From assembly GCF_001679005.1 (NCBI RefSeq), contig NZ_LXTW01000032.1:509715-573714 (forward strand): a DNA stretch of 64,000 nucleotides, read 5' to 3'. Positions 17,368 to 25,639 of this stretch are shown here, in pieces. Under the pieces are notes generated by a model. That model had not been told where the DNA came from. It saw nothing but the letters and a program-made list of their open reading frames with translations, and did no database searches. Positions within the stretch are counted from its first letter, which is position 1. Each line of letters begins with the position of its first letter. The stretch comes from Moraxella nonliquefaciens (GTDB lineage Bacteria; Pseudomonadota; Gammaproteobacteria; Pseudomonadales; Moraxellaceae). A program made the translations under genes and the position numbers.

Positions 17368-17418
17368 AAACCATAAAAAAACCAAATCCGAATGGCGAAT
17401 TTGGTTTTTTTATGGTTT
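17368..17418 (-). terminator. Terminator of rpmB-rpmG
   Basis: Perfect 20-base arms (17368-17387 and 17399-17418) with an 11-base loop lie 12 bases beyond the rpmG stop. The stem includes a run of seven A/T pairs, an unusually long arm for a simple terminator. Confidence 0.75.
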
Positions 17419-17429
17419 GACACCATCAA

Positions 17430-17585
17430 TTACTTGATTTTTGCTTCTTTAAAAAGAACGTGTTGGCGAATTTTTGGATCAAATTTTTTGATTTCCATTT
17501 TGCCAGGCATGGTGCGTTTGTTTTTGGTGGTGGTATAAAAATAACCTGTACCAGCGGTAGAAACAAGTTTGATTTTATCTCTCAT
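17430..17585 (-). CDS. rpmG: 50S ribosomal protein L33
   Basis: A 51-residue large-subunit ribosomal protein beginning MRDKIKLVSTAGTGYFYTTT and ending RQHVLFKEAKIK, a clear L33 sequence. It lacks the paired Cys motifs of zinc-binding L33, so it is the zinc-free type. It lies 20 bases downstream of rpmB, the usual rpmB-rpmG operon. An AAAGGATAATACC sequence provides the ribosome-binding site. Confidence 0.95.
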   Translation of the reverse strand: MRDKIKLVSTAGTGYFYTTTKNKRTMPGKMEIKKFDPKIRQHVLFKEAKIK

Positions 17586-17605
17586 GGTATTATCCTTTTG
17601 CTAAA

Positions 17606-17842
17606 TTAAATCTTTTGACCTTGGGCACGCAAATCAGCAAGCACTTTTTCAATGCCATGCTTGTCAATGATACGCATACCCTTTGAAGATACACGAAGAC
17701 GCACAAAACGGTTCTCAGATTCTACCCAAAAACGATGGTTGTGTAGATTTGGCAAAAAACGGCGACGGGTTTTGTTGTTAGCGTGAGATACGTTATTACC
17801 CACAAGTGGGCGTTTTCCAGTAACTTGGCATACACGAGACAT
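17606..17842 (-). CDS. rpmB: 50S ribosomal protein L28
   Basis: A 78-residue ribosomal protein, MSRVCQVTGKRPLVGNNVSH at the start and RVSSKGMRIIDKHGIEKVL in the C-terminal half, matching L28 across its length. A good ribosome-binding site (AGGAG) lies 7 bases before the ATG. The 5' leader contains an imperfect hairpin (17865-17897) that might matter for ribosomal-protein control. First gene of rpmB-rpmG. Confidence 0.95.
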   Translation of the reverse strand: MSRVCQVTGKRPLVGNNVSHANNKTRRRFLPNLHNHRFWVESENRFVRLRVSSKGMRIIDKHGIEKVLADLRAQGQKI

Positions 17843-17864
17843 GATGAACTCCTATATTACGATG

Positions 17865-17897
17865 TGGCACGGATATTGAGCGGTATCGGTTGTGCCA
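17865..17897 (-). promoter_or_regulatory. Hairpin in the rpmB 5' leader
   Basis: Outer arms TGGCAC/GTGCCA (17865-17870, 17892-17897) and an inner GATA/TATC pair (17872-17875, 17883-17886) form a two-part stem about 23 bases upstream of the rpmB ATG. There is no T-run, so it is not a terminator. A regulatory leader is possible but unproven. Confidence 0.3.
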
Positions 17898-18118
17898 TTT
17901 AAACAATCGCCACAAAATTAGGTATGGACTTGGCGGACTGTTCAAACTTGTTAGTGATGTCATTTCATCATTATTGTTAAAGGCGACAATAAATAGAAAG
18001 AGACAGAAAAATCAAAGCCAAAATTATACACCAATCTTACTAACACTTCAAGTAAAATTGTTAAAATGGGCTTATTGTGTAGAATAAGTTTTATAAAGCA
18101 AGCATGAAATTGGCAAAA

Positions 18119-18466
18119 TTAACGTGCGGTCAAAGCACTCACAGGCATACCAAAGCCCTGCCAACCATAATGCAAAAAGTTACGGATATTGGCATGGTCG
18201 GTACCATCTGGCGTGTTTAGTACCATCTTATAATGCTCAGCAAACAGCTTTAAGGTATCAATCTGATTTAGGCCATGCAATTTGGCAAGACTAAACACTT
18301 TGGCAGAACCTTCGTTCGTGCCAACATGATTGACCACCTCGCCGTTATAAAAGATGACAGGTGTATAAATATAATTAGCATCAATAAAGGCAAGCACATC
18401 CTTAAAAGTCAAACTGCCCTGCTCAATGCCGTTTAATAATCGTGAAATGTCAGTATGATTCATCAT
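18119..18466 (-). CDS. HopJ-family protein
   Basis: A 115-residue cytoplasmic protein with the family signature: YIYTPVIFYNGEVVNHVGTNEGSAKVFSLAKLHGL (about 32-66), LKLFAEHYKMVLNTPDGTDHANIRNFLHYGW. The family is named after a Pseudomonas type III effector but is widespread in non-pathogenic gammaproteobacteria, so an effector role should not be assumed. It begins 6 bases after the csrA stop and is probably cotranscribed with it. Function is unknown. Confidence 0.8.
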   Translation of the reverse strand: MMNHTDISRLLNGIEQGSLTFKDVLAFIDANYIYTPVIFYNGEVVNHVGTNEGSAKVFSLAKLHGLNQIDTLKLFAEHYKMVLNTPDGTDHANIRNFLHYGWQGFGMPVSALTAR

Positions 18467-18472
18467 ACACCA

Positions 18473-18721
18473 TCAGCGATTAAAATAATCGTCATCGTCA
18501 AATGATGGTGGGGCAAAATTACCTTGTTCCAGATGACTCATGTGCATTTGCATAGAGCGTTCGTGTTGAATGCGTTGATAAATCTCCTCACGATGCACAG
18601 CAATGTCTTTTGGGGCATTGACACCTAAGCGGACTTGATTGCCCTTGACACCAAGCACAGTCACACTGACCTCATCACCAATCATTAAGGTTTCACCAAC
18701 ACGGCGGGTTAAGATTAACAT
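18473..18721 (-). CDS. csrA: Carbon storage regulator CsrA
   Basis: A homodimeric mRNA-binding regulator that blocks or protects translation starts containing GGA. The start at 18721 gives MLILTRRVGETLMIGDEVSV, the conserved N-terminus. The earlier in-frame ATG would add a spurious hydrophobic leader. The conserved core ends near residue 60 (HREEIYQRI). About 20 further residues extend it to 82, a tail also found in Acinetobacter-type proteins. AAGGAGC lies 6 bases upstream. It is followed by the HopJ-family gene. Confidence 0.95.
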   Translation of the reverse strand: MLILTRRVGETLMIGDEVSVTVLGVKGNQVRLGVNAPKDIAVHREEIYQRIQHERSMQMHMSHLEQGNFAPPSFDDDDYFNR

Positions 18722-18831
18722 AGATAGCTCCTTGCTAAAAAGTATGATAAAGCAAAAAATAGAAATTACCCAAGCCATTATTATAAAACTTCTTGGGTAA
18801 GTTGTCAGCTTTTTTTATAAAATTTAACAAT

Positions 18832-18859
18832 CATGCTGATTATTGCATGCTGATTATTA
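18832..18859. repeat. 14-base tandem duplication between lysC and csrA
   Basis: Two adjacent copies of CATGCTGATTATT plus one base (18832-18845, 18846-18859), with 13 identical positions. They lie just downstream of the lysC stop, in the likely csrA promoter region. Confidence 0.7.
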
Positions 18860-18872
18860 AATTTTACGACAG

Positions 18873-20159
18873 TTAAAGTCCTGCAACCTTGCTCTCACCA
18901 TCTTCACGGTCAAGACCAAAGGCGGTATGTAGTGATTTAACTGCCTTTTCCAGACACTCTTCTTTGATGAGTACAGAGACTTTGATTTCAGAGGTTGAAA
19001 TCATTTGTAGGTTGATGTTTTGGGATGCCAGTGTTTCAAACATTTTACTTGCCACACCAGCATGTGAACGCATGCCCACACCCACGATAGAGACCTTGAC
19101 AACATCGCTTGTGCCAACAACATCGCTTGCTCCAATGTCATCTTTGACTTGCTCATTTAGGATTTTCATGGCTTTATCAAAATCACCACGTGGCACGGTA
19201 AAGCTAAAATCGGTTACGCCATTTTCGGACATGTTTTGGATAATCATATCAACTTCAATGTTGGCTCTGCCAATTGGGCTTAAAATAGCAGATGCAATGC
19301 CTGGATGATCAGGCACGCCAAGTACAACAATTTTGGCTTCATCACGGTTAAAGGCAATGCCTGAGATTACAGCACGTTCCATATCATCTCCTTCATCAGC
19401 GGTAATTAGCGTACCGACAGTTTGTTTAAATTTATCATCAAATATTCCATCATCACCCTCATCAAAACTGGATAAGACACGAAGTGGTACTTGATATTTA
19501 CCAGCAAATTCTACCGAGCGGATTTGTAGCACTTTTGAACCAAGAGATGCCATTTCTAACATTTCTTCAAAAGTGATTTTGGAGAGTTTTTTGGCTTTGG
19601 GTGTTACTCGTGGGTCAGTGGTATACACACCGTCCACATCTGTATAGATTTGGCATTCATCTGCACCAATGGCAGCAGCGATTGCCACACCTGTGGTGTC
19701 CGAACCGCCACGCCCTAGCGTGGTTAGGTCATTGTGTTCATTAACACCTTGAAAGCCCGCCACAATCAGCACTTTACCATCAGCAAGTTCCTGTTTTAGA
19801 TTATCAGCGTCAATATGCTCGATACGTGCTTTGGTGTGGGTTGTGTCGGTTTTGATGGCAACCTGCCTGCCAGTCATGGATTTGGCATTTATGCCCAAAT
19901 CCTTTAATGCCATGGCAAGTAGAGCAGTAGATACCTGCTCACCTGTGGCAACCATCTGATCATATTCACGAGGGTCTGGATCGGAGCTGATCTCACGAGC
20001 CAAACCGATTAAGCGGTTGGTTTCACCACTCATGGCAGATACCACCACCACAACCTGATGCCCATTGTCATGCCAACGCTTGACACGCTGGGCGACATTT
20101 TTGATGCGAGTGATGTTCCCCATCGAAGTCCCGCCATATTTTTGTACGATTAATGCCAT
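18873..20159 (-). CDS. lysC: Aspartate kinase
   Basis: Phosphorylates aspartate, the first step to lysine, threonine, methionine and diaminopimelate. The ATG at 20159 gives MALIVQKYGGTSMG. The 428-residue protein has the kinase domain (KYGGTS, LGRGGSDTTGVAIAAAIGADE near 155-175) and two C-terminal ACT domains (about 270-330 and 345-410) for feedback by lysine or threonine. It is a monofunctional class II-like kinase with no homoserine dehydrogenase fusion. A poor-to-moderate AAGG site precedes the start. It is separated from the type III restriction genes by 332 bases. Confidence 0.95.
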   Translation of the reverse strand: MALIVQKYGGTSMGNITRIKNVAQRVKRWHDNGHQVVVVVSAMSGETNRLIGLAREISSDPDPREYDQMVATGEQVSTALLAMALKDLGINAKSMTGRQVAIKTDTTHTKARIEHIDADNLKQELADGKVLIVAGFQGVNEHNDLTTLGRGGSDTTGVAIAAAIGADECQIYTDVDGVYTTDPRVTPKAKKLSKITFEEMLEMASLGSKVLQIRSVEFAGKYQVPLRVLSSFDEGDDGIFDDKFKQTVGTLITADEGDDMERAVISGIAFNRDEAKIVVLGVPDHPGIASAILSPIGRANIEVDMIIQNMSENGVTDFSFTVPRGDFDKAMKILNEQVKDDIGASDVVGTSDVVKVSIVGVGMRSHAGVASKMFETLASQNINLQMISTSEIKVSVLIKEECLEKAVKSLHTAFGLDREDGESKVAGL

Positions 20160-20491
20160 GAATGATACCTTACAAATCAAATAACGATCATCACTGATTT
20201 TAATTTATAATCAGTTATAGTGAATTTGGTGATTAAGACTGAATGTAACAGTTTTTTGATAAAAACCTAAATATTTTAGCGGATTGGGCGGTATATGACA
20301 AGCATTTTATCATCTGTGTGCCAATACTGACGCCCAAGGCTAATACCAAAGTTGGTCAGGTGCTGATTTTAGCCCCATCAGATGATAAGTGTGATTATCC
20401 TTCGTTCTTTTAATCATTAATAATTTTTCACCCTTTTAATAATTTATCTTCAAACTCCGCCCCAAATTTTGCCAATTTATCGCTTTGGCTG
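20160..20491. other. Gap between lysC and the restriction locus
   Basis: 332 bases without an intact gene. The right part (20428-20491) is probably the displaced end of res (see findings). The middle (20249-20413) holds an open stretch with protein-like composition but no start. The left part should carry the lysC promoter. No IS ends, tRNA or integrase remnants are visible. Confidence 0.5.
20249..20413 (+). pseudogene. Start-less open stretch, possible gene remnant
   Basis: After a stop at 20246-20248 there are 54 sense codons to a TAA at 20411-20413. They read like protein: FFDKNLNILADW and HFIICVPILTPKAN, with varied composition. There is no ATG, GTG or TTG near its left end, so it is not a complete gene. 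It could be the tail of a gene lost when the restriction locus arrived, or chance. I do not recognise the family. Confidence 0.2.
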
Positions 20492-23254
20492 TTATAAAAT
20501 TTTAAACCTTTCCTCAAATAAAGAATTTCCTTCTATATATTTTTTCTCTGTAAAAAATGGAAGTCCGATTAGCCTATAATGTGGCGTATCTTTTTGCAGA
20601 ATCTTATCCTTGCCATATTCTGCTGTGATGGCTTCTAAAAATTCTTCTTTCCACCTATCAGTTTCCACTAAATGCTCACCTTTGGGTTCAATGAAAATTT
20701 GGTAATGTAAAAAGCCATCCACACCATTGGAAGAAGATTTTTGTTTATCTTTCAGCAATAAAATAAAGTCGGGCATAAATCCTTCGCCATCGGCAAAGTT
20801 ATTCAATTTAAAGACTTCTTCATTACGGATTAAATGAATGTCATATTGAGATTTCAAATCGCCCAAACGCTCTGAAATAAATTGAATTAACGCTTCTTCC
20901 AAACTCGTTCCAGCAAAATTATCCATCACATACCAATCATTTTGCATGGCAATAGCAGTTTTTACATCATCTTTTTTGACCCATTTTTGTTTTGGTGTGC
21001 CGAAAATTTCCCACAATTTTTTAGGCGTAAATTCTTTTGTACCGATAAACGGCATATCACTTTCATTCAGATGTTTTTCAACCATTTCCAAGATTTTCAG
21101 GCAGCCTGCAAGTTTGTCATCTGGGCGAATCTGTTTATCTTGCTCTAATCCCAAAAATTCAATCTGCCAGTCTTTCAACAATTTATTTTGTAATTCATTG
21201 CGATTTTGAATGTTGAGTTTGCTTTGCAGGCGATCAAAATGAAATAAAGATTGACTATTTTTTCCTTTGATATGCAAGGCTTTATTGAAAATGTGCCGTT
21301 CCATTTCACTCATTTTTATGGTTTGAGTAAAATTATTTTGTGTGCCGATTTGTCGGGCTGTTTCATCATTTTCATCGGCTGTAAATTGCATTTCCTGCAA
21401 CAGTTGATTGCCGTGAATTTGGAATGAAAGTGTTTGCGGATTGGCTTTTAGGCTGTCTGCATTATTACTTTTAGCATTGGGATTGGGGATTTTTTTATTC
21501 GCCCAAATTAACAACTCTCTAAAATCCTTATTATCTGCAAATTCAGATTTGAGTTTAAATATTGCCAATACCTTATCATCGTCTTTTTCAGGCAAATAAC
21601 CGTCTTTTCGTAACTCGTTTTTCAGTTCTGAAATATAGCGGGATTGCTCATCGTGCGTGTAATAAAACAATTCTTCCAAGATACGCAATTCATGTTGCAT
21701 ATCGTTGTCAAATTTGCGTTTATTCGGCTGTTTATCTTCAAACGAAAATGGAAAATAACGCACACCACGACCAATCAACTGTTTTTCCGATACGGTAGCG
21801 GCAGCCGTTTTGCCCGATTTTTTATTTGAACCGCCACCGTTTTGCCCTTCATACAAACGCACAATATCAAACAAATTTAAAACATCCCAACCTTCGGTTA
21901 ATCTATCCACCGTAAAAATAGCACGAATCGGATTATCAGCCGCTTCCAAATTGTTTAGTAATTTTTCGGTTTCGCTGTCGGTTTTTTCAGTTTTGGTTTT
22001 GTTGGTTTCGGAGTTGGTAATAATGACATTGTGTTTTTGATAATTTTGTTGTACCCAATTTGCCAAATGCACAAACTCAAATTTATTTTCCTGCATAAAT
22101 TTTAGGGCTTGTTCGGTGCGGGTTTTTCCTTGTTCGTTGGCGTTATCGCCATCGTTTAAGCTTGCCCAAAATGTCGTTAAAAACGAAAAATCAATCGCTT
22201 GCATATTTTCTACCCAATTTAAAAATGCCAAATAATCAGCTTTTGATTCATCAATCGTCTTACTTCTAAACAACATCACAGGCTTGAAATTGGCAATGCC
22301 ATATTTCAACGCGATTTGATGGCGATACCAAGCAAATAATAAAGCGTGCAATACTCGCTCTTTCTTACCCAGCGTACTGGATACCAAATTGATTTCTTTG
22401 GTATAACCTTTTTGCAAAAATTCTTTTAACCCAAATTTTGTGATGATTTTATCGGCGTATTTTTGTTGCACGTCAGCATTTTCAGGCAGCGTGGCGGTAA
22501 ATTCCAACAGCACATTTTGGCTAGGATTGCCATTTTTATTGAGTAACAATTCCAAAACCGTATGCTCCCAGCCTTTGCGTTCAATTTCGGCATTGCTAGT
22601 GCGGCTATTGATTTCTTTTTCTAAATCTAAGTCGCCTTGTTTTTTGCCTTTGGTTTGCGCGTTTAAATGGTGCGCCTCATCGCCAAGCATCACAAGGTTC
22701 AATTTGTGCAAATCTGCCAATGTGGTTTGGTTTTCTCGCTCGGTGTGGATATCGTTATGCAGTTTTTGAATGCTGGTAAATTTAATTTCAATGCCGTCCG
22801 AATGTGGGCTAAACGTTTCCACTTTGCGAATGGGAATTACCGTATCACCTTGCAAAATCTTCTCAGTAAATAAAAATTTTGCGTGCGTTGGGTCAATAAA
22901 ATTATTTTCCGTTTTATCCACGATATTATTTTGATTCACAAAAAACAGAAAATGCCGATACCCTTTTTTAAAATAATACAAAATCAACGCCGCCATCATC
23001 ATCGTTTTACCAGCACCTGTTGCCATATTGAATAGCAAATGCGTTGGCTTATTTTTTAAATCAGGGAAATCGTCTAGCTCTGGCACGCGGTCAAAAATCA
23101 AAAAGTTTTCAAGGGCGGATTTTTGCCATTCAAAAAAATCATATTTTAAGTTTTTGGACATAAATTCAGGCATTTCAAGTAATTCAGGCTTGTATTTTTT
23201 AACCGCTTTACGTTCATTTTCAATCACTTCAAACAAAGTTTTATCATTCGCCAT
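20492..23254 (-). CDS. res: Type III restriction enzyme, Res subunit (probably frameshifted at its C-terminus)
   Basis: Res works with Mod to translocate on or signal along DNA and cut it when two unmethylated sites are met. The ATG at 23254 overlaps the end of mod by 11 bases, and GGAG lies 7 bases before it. The 920-residue protein has Walker A ATGAGKT (78-84), DEAH (192-195), further superfamily 2 helicase motifs to about residue 510 (EKQLIGRGVRYFPF), and a C-terminal PD-ExK nuclease with Asp829 and Glu856-x-Lys858. The annotated stop follows FEERFKIL. Shifting one base in an AAAA/TTTT run opens 23 more protein-like codons to 20428. The DNA is visibly more AT-rich than lysC and alaS. Confidence 0.9.
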   Translation of the reverse strand: MANDKTLFEVIENERKAVKKYKPELLEMPEFMSKNLKYDFFEWQKSALENFLIFDRVPELDDFPDLKNKPTHLLFNMATGAGKTMMMAALILYYFKKGYRHFLFFVNQNNIVDKTENNFIDPTHAKFLFTEKILQGDTVIPIRKVETFSPHSDGIEIKFTSIQKLHNDIHTERENQTTLADLHKLNLVMLGDEAHHLNAQTKGKKQGDLDLEKEINSRTSNAEIERKGWEHTVLELLLNKNGNPSQNVLLEFTATLPENADVQQKYADKIITKFGLKEFLQKGYTKEINLVSSTLGKKERVLHALLFAWYRHQIALKYGIANFKPVMLFRSKTIDESKADYLAFLNWVENMQAIDFSFLTTFWASLNDGDNANEQGKTRTEQALKFMQENKFEFVHLANWVQQNYQKHNVIITNSETNKTKTEKTDSETEKLLNNLEAADNPIRAIFTVDRLTEGWDVLNLFDIVRLYEGQNGGGSNKKSGKTAAATVSEKQLIGRGVRYFPFSFEDKQPNKRKFDNDMQHELRILEELFYYTHDEQSRYISELKNELRKDGYLPEKDDDKVLAIFKLKSEFADNKDFRELLIWANKKIPNPNAKSNNADSLKANPQTLSFQIHGNQLLQEMQFTADENDETARQIGTQNNFTQTIKMSEMERHIFNKALHIKGKNSQSLFHFDRLQSKLNIQNRNELQNKLLKDWQIEFLGLEQDKQIRPDDKLAGCLKILEMVEKHLNESDMPFIGTKEFTPKKLWEIFGTPKQKWVKKDDVKTAIAMQNDWYVMDNFAGTSLEEALIQFISERLGDLKSQYDIHLIRNEEVFKLNNFADGEGFMPDFILLLKDKQKSSSNGVDGFLHYQIFIEPKGEHLVETDRWKEEFLEAITAEYGKDKILQKDTPHYRLIGLPFFTEKKYIEGNSLFEERFKIL

Positions 23255-25397
23255 CTTTTTTCTCCGCTTGATTTTTTGCTGATTGATAGAATTCACGGCT
23301 TAACGCTTTATCGTCATCATTTAAGCAACCTGCAAATTGCTCATCATCCATTTCGGATAATGAAACATACATTTGATTTAAATCTAACATTTCAAGCACC
23401 ATTTGTTTTTGTTCGTCTAATGGCAAAGATTGAAATTCAGGCTCTTCAATAATTTGGCTAAATTCATTCACGCTCACATTATATTTTAAAAAATAGCGTT
23501 CGCATAATTCATTAAACAGCGTTTTGATGCCGTCTGAATTTTCGCAAGCCAAAATTTGTTGTTTTGCGGTTTCGTTAAATGGGGCAAGTTCGGCATAGAC
23601 AAACTCGCCACCGCCTTGCCAGTTGACTAATTCAGATATGCCTGTATTGTCAGCATTAATCACGTTGGTTAACCCTTGAATAGACAAATTCACTTGATTT
23701 TCTATCTGTTCAATCGTTATCCACTGCCTATTCATTTTGTGGGCAACAGCGGCGGTAGTACCACTGCCAGAAAAGAAATCTAAAACAATATCTTTTTCTT
23801 TCGTTGTCATCGATATTATTCTATGTAGTAATTTTTCGGGTTTTTTGCCATTACTAAGTTGGACACCGCGCTCTTTCGCAATTGCCCCACTTGTTTTAAT
23901 ATCTTGCCAAAAGTCGCAAGGGTTTTTCCAAATATTCTCATCGGCAAAAATCACACGTAATCTTGGGTCATTTGCCTCACGGTTAAAATCTGTGATGTAA
24001 AAAAATAGAACCTTATCTTTCTTTGAAATTAATGCTGAAATATCTTGGTTGGGAACATCATCTAAAGCTAATACTTGATTTTTAATACTGCTAGAACCTG
24101 CTGTTTTGATAATTCTATAACTATTGTCAAACAACCATTGTTCCTTGTCTTCTACATCTAATTCTTGAAGTTTAGTATTTAAAGAAACTTTTTTAACATT
24201 AGCTAAAATTTTAATAACTTTTTGTAAATCTATTTCGGATATTTCGTCTTTTTCTTGGTAAGAAATTAATTCCTGTCTTTGTTCAAATGATAGGTTTTCA
24301 AGGAAAATATTATTCTCTCTATCCCATTCTTTTGTTTCATATTTATCAATATGTGTAAAACCCGAGAAAGAAGAACTGTTCTTGTAAAATAAAATATACT
24401 CTTTTATGTTTGGAAATCTCATTCTTGAATGAGACATCTTAACCCCTGTTGCTTCACTCATCTTAACACTAATATTATTTACAAAATTCTCAATACCAAA
24501 AATTTCATCTAGTAAAAGTTTCAAGTGATAAATGCCATCATCTTTTATTTGTACGAAGATTACACCATCATCAGATAACAATGTTTTCGCAATTTCAAGA
24601 CGATTTTTCATAAAAACTAACCAAGTTGATAATTTATAATTGGTGTTGTACCCAAAGCTATCATTATCTTGCTTATTTTTAAAATAATACGGCGGGTCAA
24701 TATAAATCAGCTTGATTTTGCCCCTAAACTGTTTGGCAAGCGAATGCAGGGCAATCAGATTATTGCCTTTGATAATGAGATTTTCGGCTGGTGTGCCGTC
24801 AAAATGGCGTTTGATTTCACCAACGGCTTGTTTGCCATCTGCGGTATAGCGAGAGAATTTTGAGAATGCTTTTGCGTCAAAAAGTCGGTCAATTTCATCA
24901 AAAGCAAGTGTTTGATTAAAAAATATTTCTTGTCTTTTTTGGGTCAATTTGGTGTATAACTGACTATCTGACTGGTCATTATTACGTTTAAAATAAATCT
25001 CTTCGCCTTCTTCGGTGCTTTGTCCACCATTTAACACACAATCTTTAAACGGAAAATCTAGCACAATATCGCTGCTGTCTTTTAAAAAGCGGTTGCCGTC
25101 CGTCAAACCAATGCGGTTGGCGTATTTTGTGTAGGAATTATTGACGCTGTGTTTGTCCAAGAAAAAACGAAAATCCTGCAATTTAAACACCAAAACACCA
25201 TTCACTTCCACAAAGAAATGGCGTTTTAACTCATCATTCCCCAATAACAAACCGATAATGGTCGGGTCGGTTTTTTCTACCAAATCCAATAGGATATTTT
25301 TGGCTAAAATACTTGTTTCGTTACTGTCATTGTTTACCCAAACTCTACCATCAGATTGTAATGTTTGTTCCAGTTGATTTTGAATATTGCTATCCAT
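23244..25397 (-). CDS. mod: Type III DNA adenine methyltransferase, Mod subunit
   Basis: Methylates adenine in an asymmetric site and supplies sequence recognition for Res. The 717-residue protein shows the beta-class order: catalytic DPPY (234-237) before the SAM-binding FFSGSG (541-546). A variable target-recognition region of roughly 200 residues lies between them (about 300-500), and a helical C-terminus follows. Many type III mod genes in Moraxella, Haemophilus and Neisseria carry long simple repeats for phase variation. None is present here in the gene or just upstream, so it looks constitutively in frame. GAGAGGG lies shortly before the ATG. The recognition sequence cannot be read from the protein. 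Confidence 0.93.
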   Translation of the reverse strand: MDSNIQNQLEQTLQSDGRVWVNNDSNETSILAKNILLDLVEKTDPTIIGLLLGNDELKRHFFVEVNGVLVFKLQDFRFFLDKHSVNNSYTKYANRIGLTDGNRFLKDSSDIVLDFPFKDCVLNGGQSTEEGEEIYFKRNNDQSDSQLYTKLTQKRQEIFFNQTLAFDEIDRLFDAKAFSKFSRYTADGKQAVGEIKRHFDGTPAENLIIKGNNLIALHSLAKQFRGKIKLIYIDPPYYFKNKQDNDSFGYNTNYKLSTWLVFMKNRLEIAKTLLSDDGVIFVQIKDDGIYHLKLLLDEIFGIENFVNNISVKMSEATGVKMSHSRMRFPNIKEYILFYKNSSSFSGFTHIDKYETKEWDRENNIFLENLSFEQRQELISYQEKDEISEIDLQKVIKILANVKKVSLNTKLQELDVEDKEQWLFDNSYRIIKTAGSSSIKNQVLALDDVPNQDISALISKKDKVLFFYITDFNREANDPRLRVIFADENIWKNPCDFWQDIKTSGAIAKERGVQLSNGKKPEKLLHRIISMTTKEKDIVLDFFSGSGTTAAVAHKMNRQWITIEQIENQVNLSIQGLTNVINADNTGISELVNWQGGGEFVYAELAPFNETAKQQILACENSDGIKTLFNELCERYFLKYNVSVNEFSQIIEEPEFQSLPLDEQKQMVLEMLDLNQMYVSLSEMDDEQFAGCLNDDDKALSREFYQSAKNQAEKKDGE

Positions 25398-25533
25398 AAA
25401 AACCCTCTCTTGTATAAAATCATATTAAATACCCCACTCTCAACTTGAAATAAGCAGCTCAAACTGAAATGGGGGATTACCTAACTGTTTATTAATCACA
25501 AAGTAGAAGTTATAAGCCAATATTTTACGCATA

Positions 25534-25586
25534 ATTAAAAAATGTGTGCATATATTGCAATGCTCGGCAAACATGCACACATTTTG
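25534..25586 (-). terminator. Terminator of alaS
   Basis: Perfect 13-base arms AAAATGTGTGCAT (25540-25552) and ATGCACACATTTT (25574-25586) around a 21-base loop. On the minus strand it is followed by a run of six T. It separates alaS from mod. Confidence 0.75.
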
Positions 25587-25639
25587 GTTAGCAATCTATA
25601 TTATGGCATTTGCTGATTGAAAGACAATATGGGTAAAGT

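Noticed and set aside
18119..18466. HopJ gene as evidence of a type III secretion effector
   Set aside because: The family is widespread in bacteria without such systems, and no secretion genes are near.
23244..25397. Phase-variation repeats in mod
   Set aside because: Looked for repeated tetra- or pentanucleotides at the 5' end and in the gene. None longer than two units was found.
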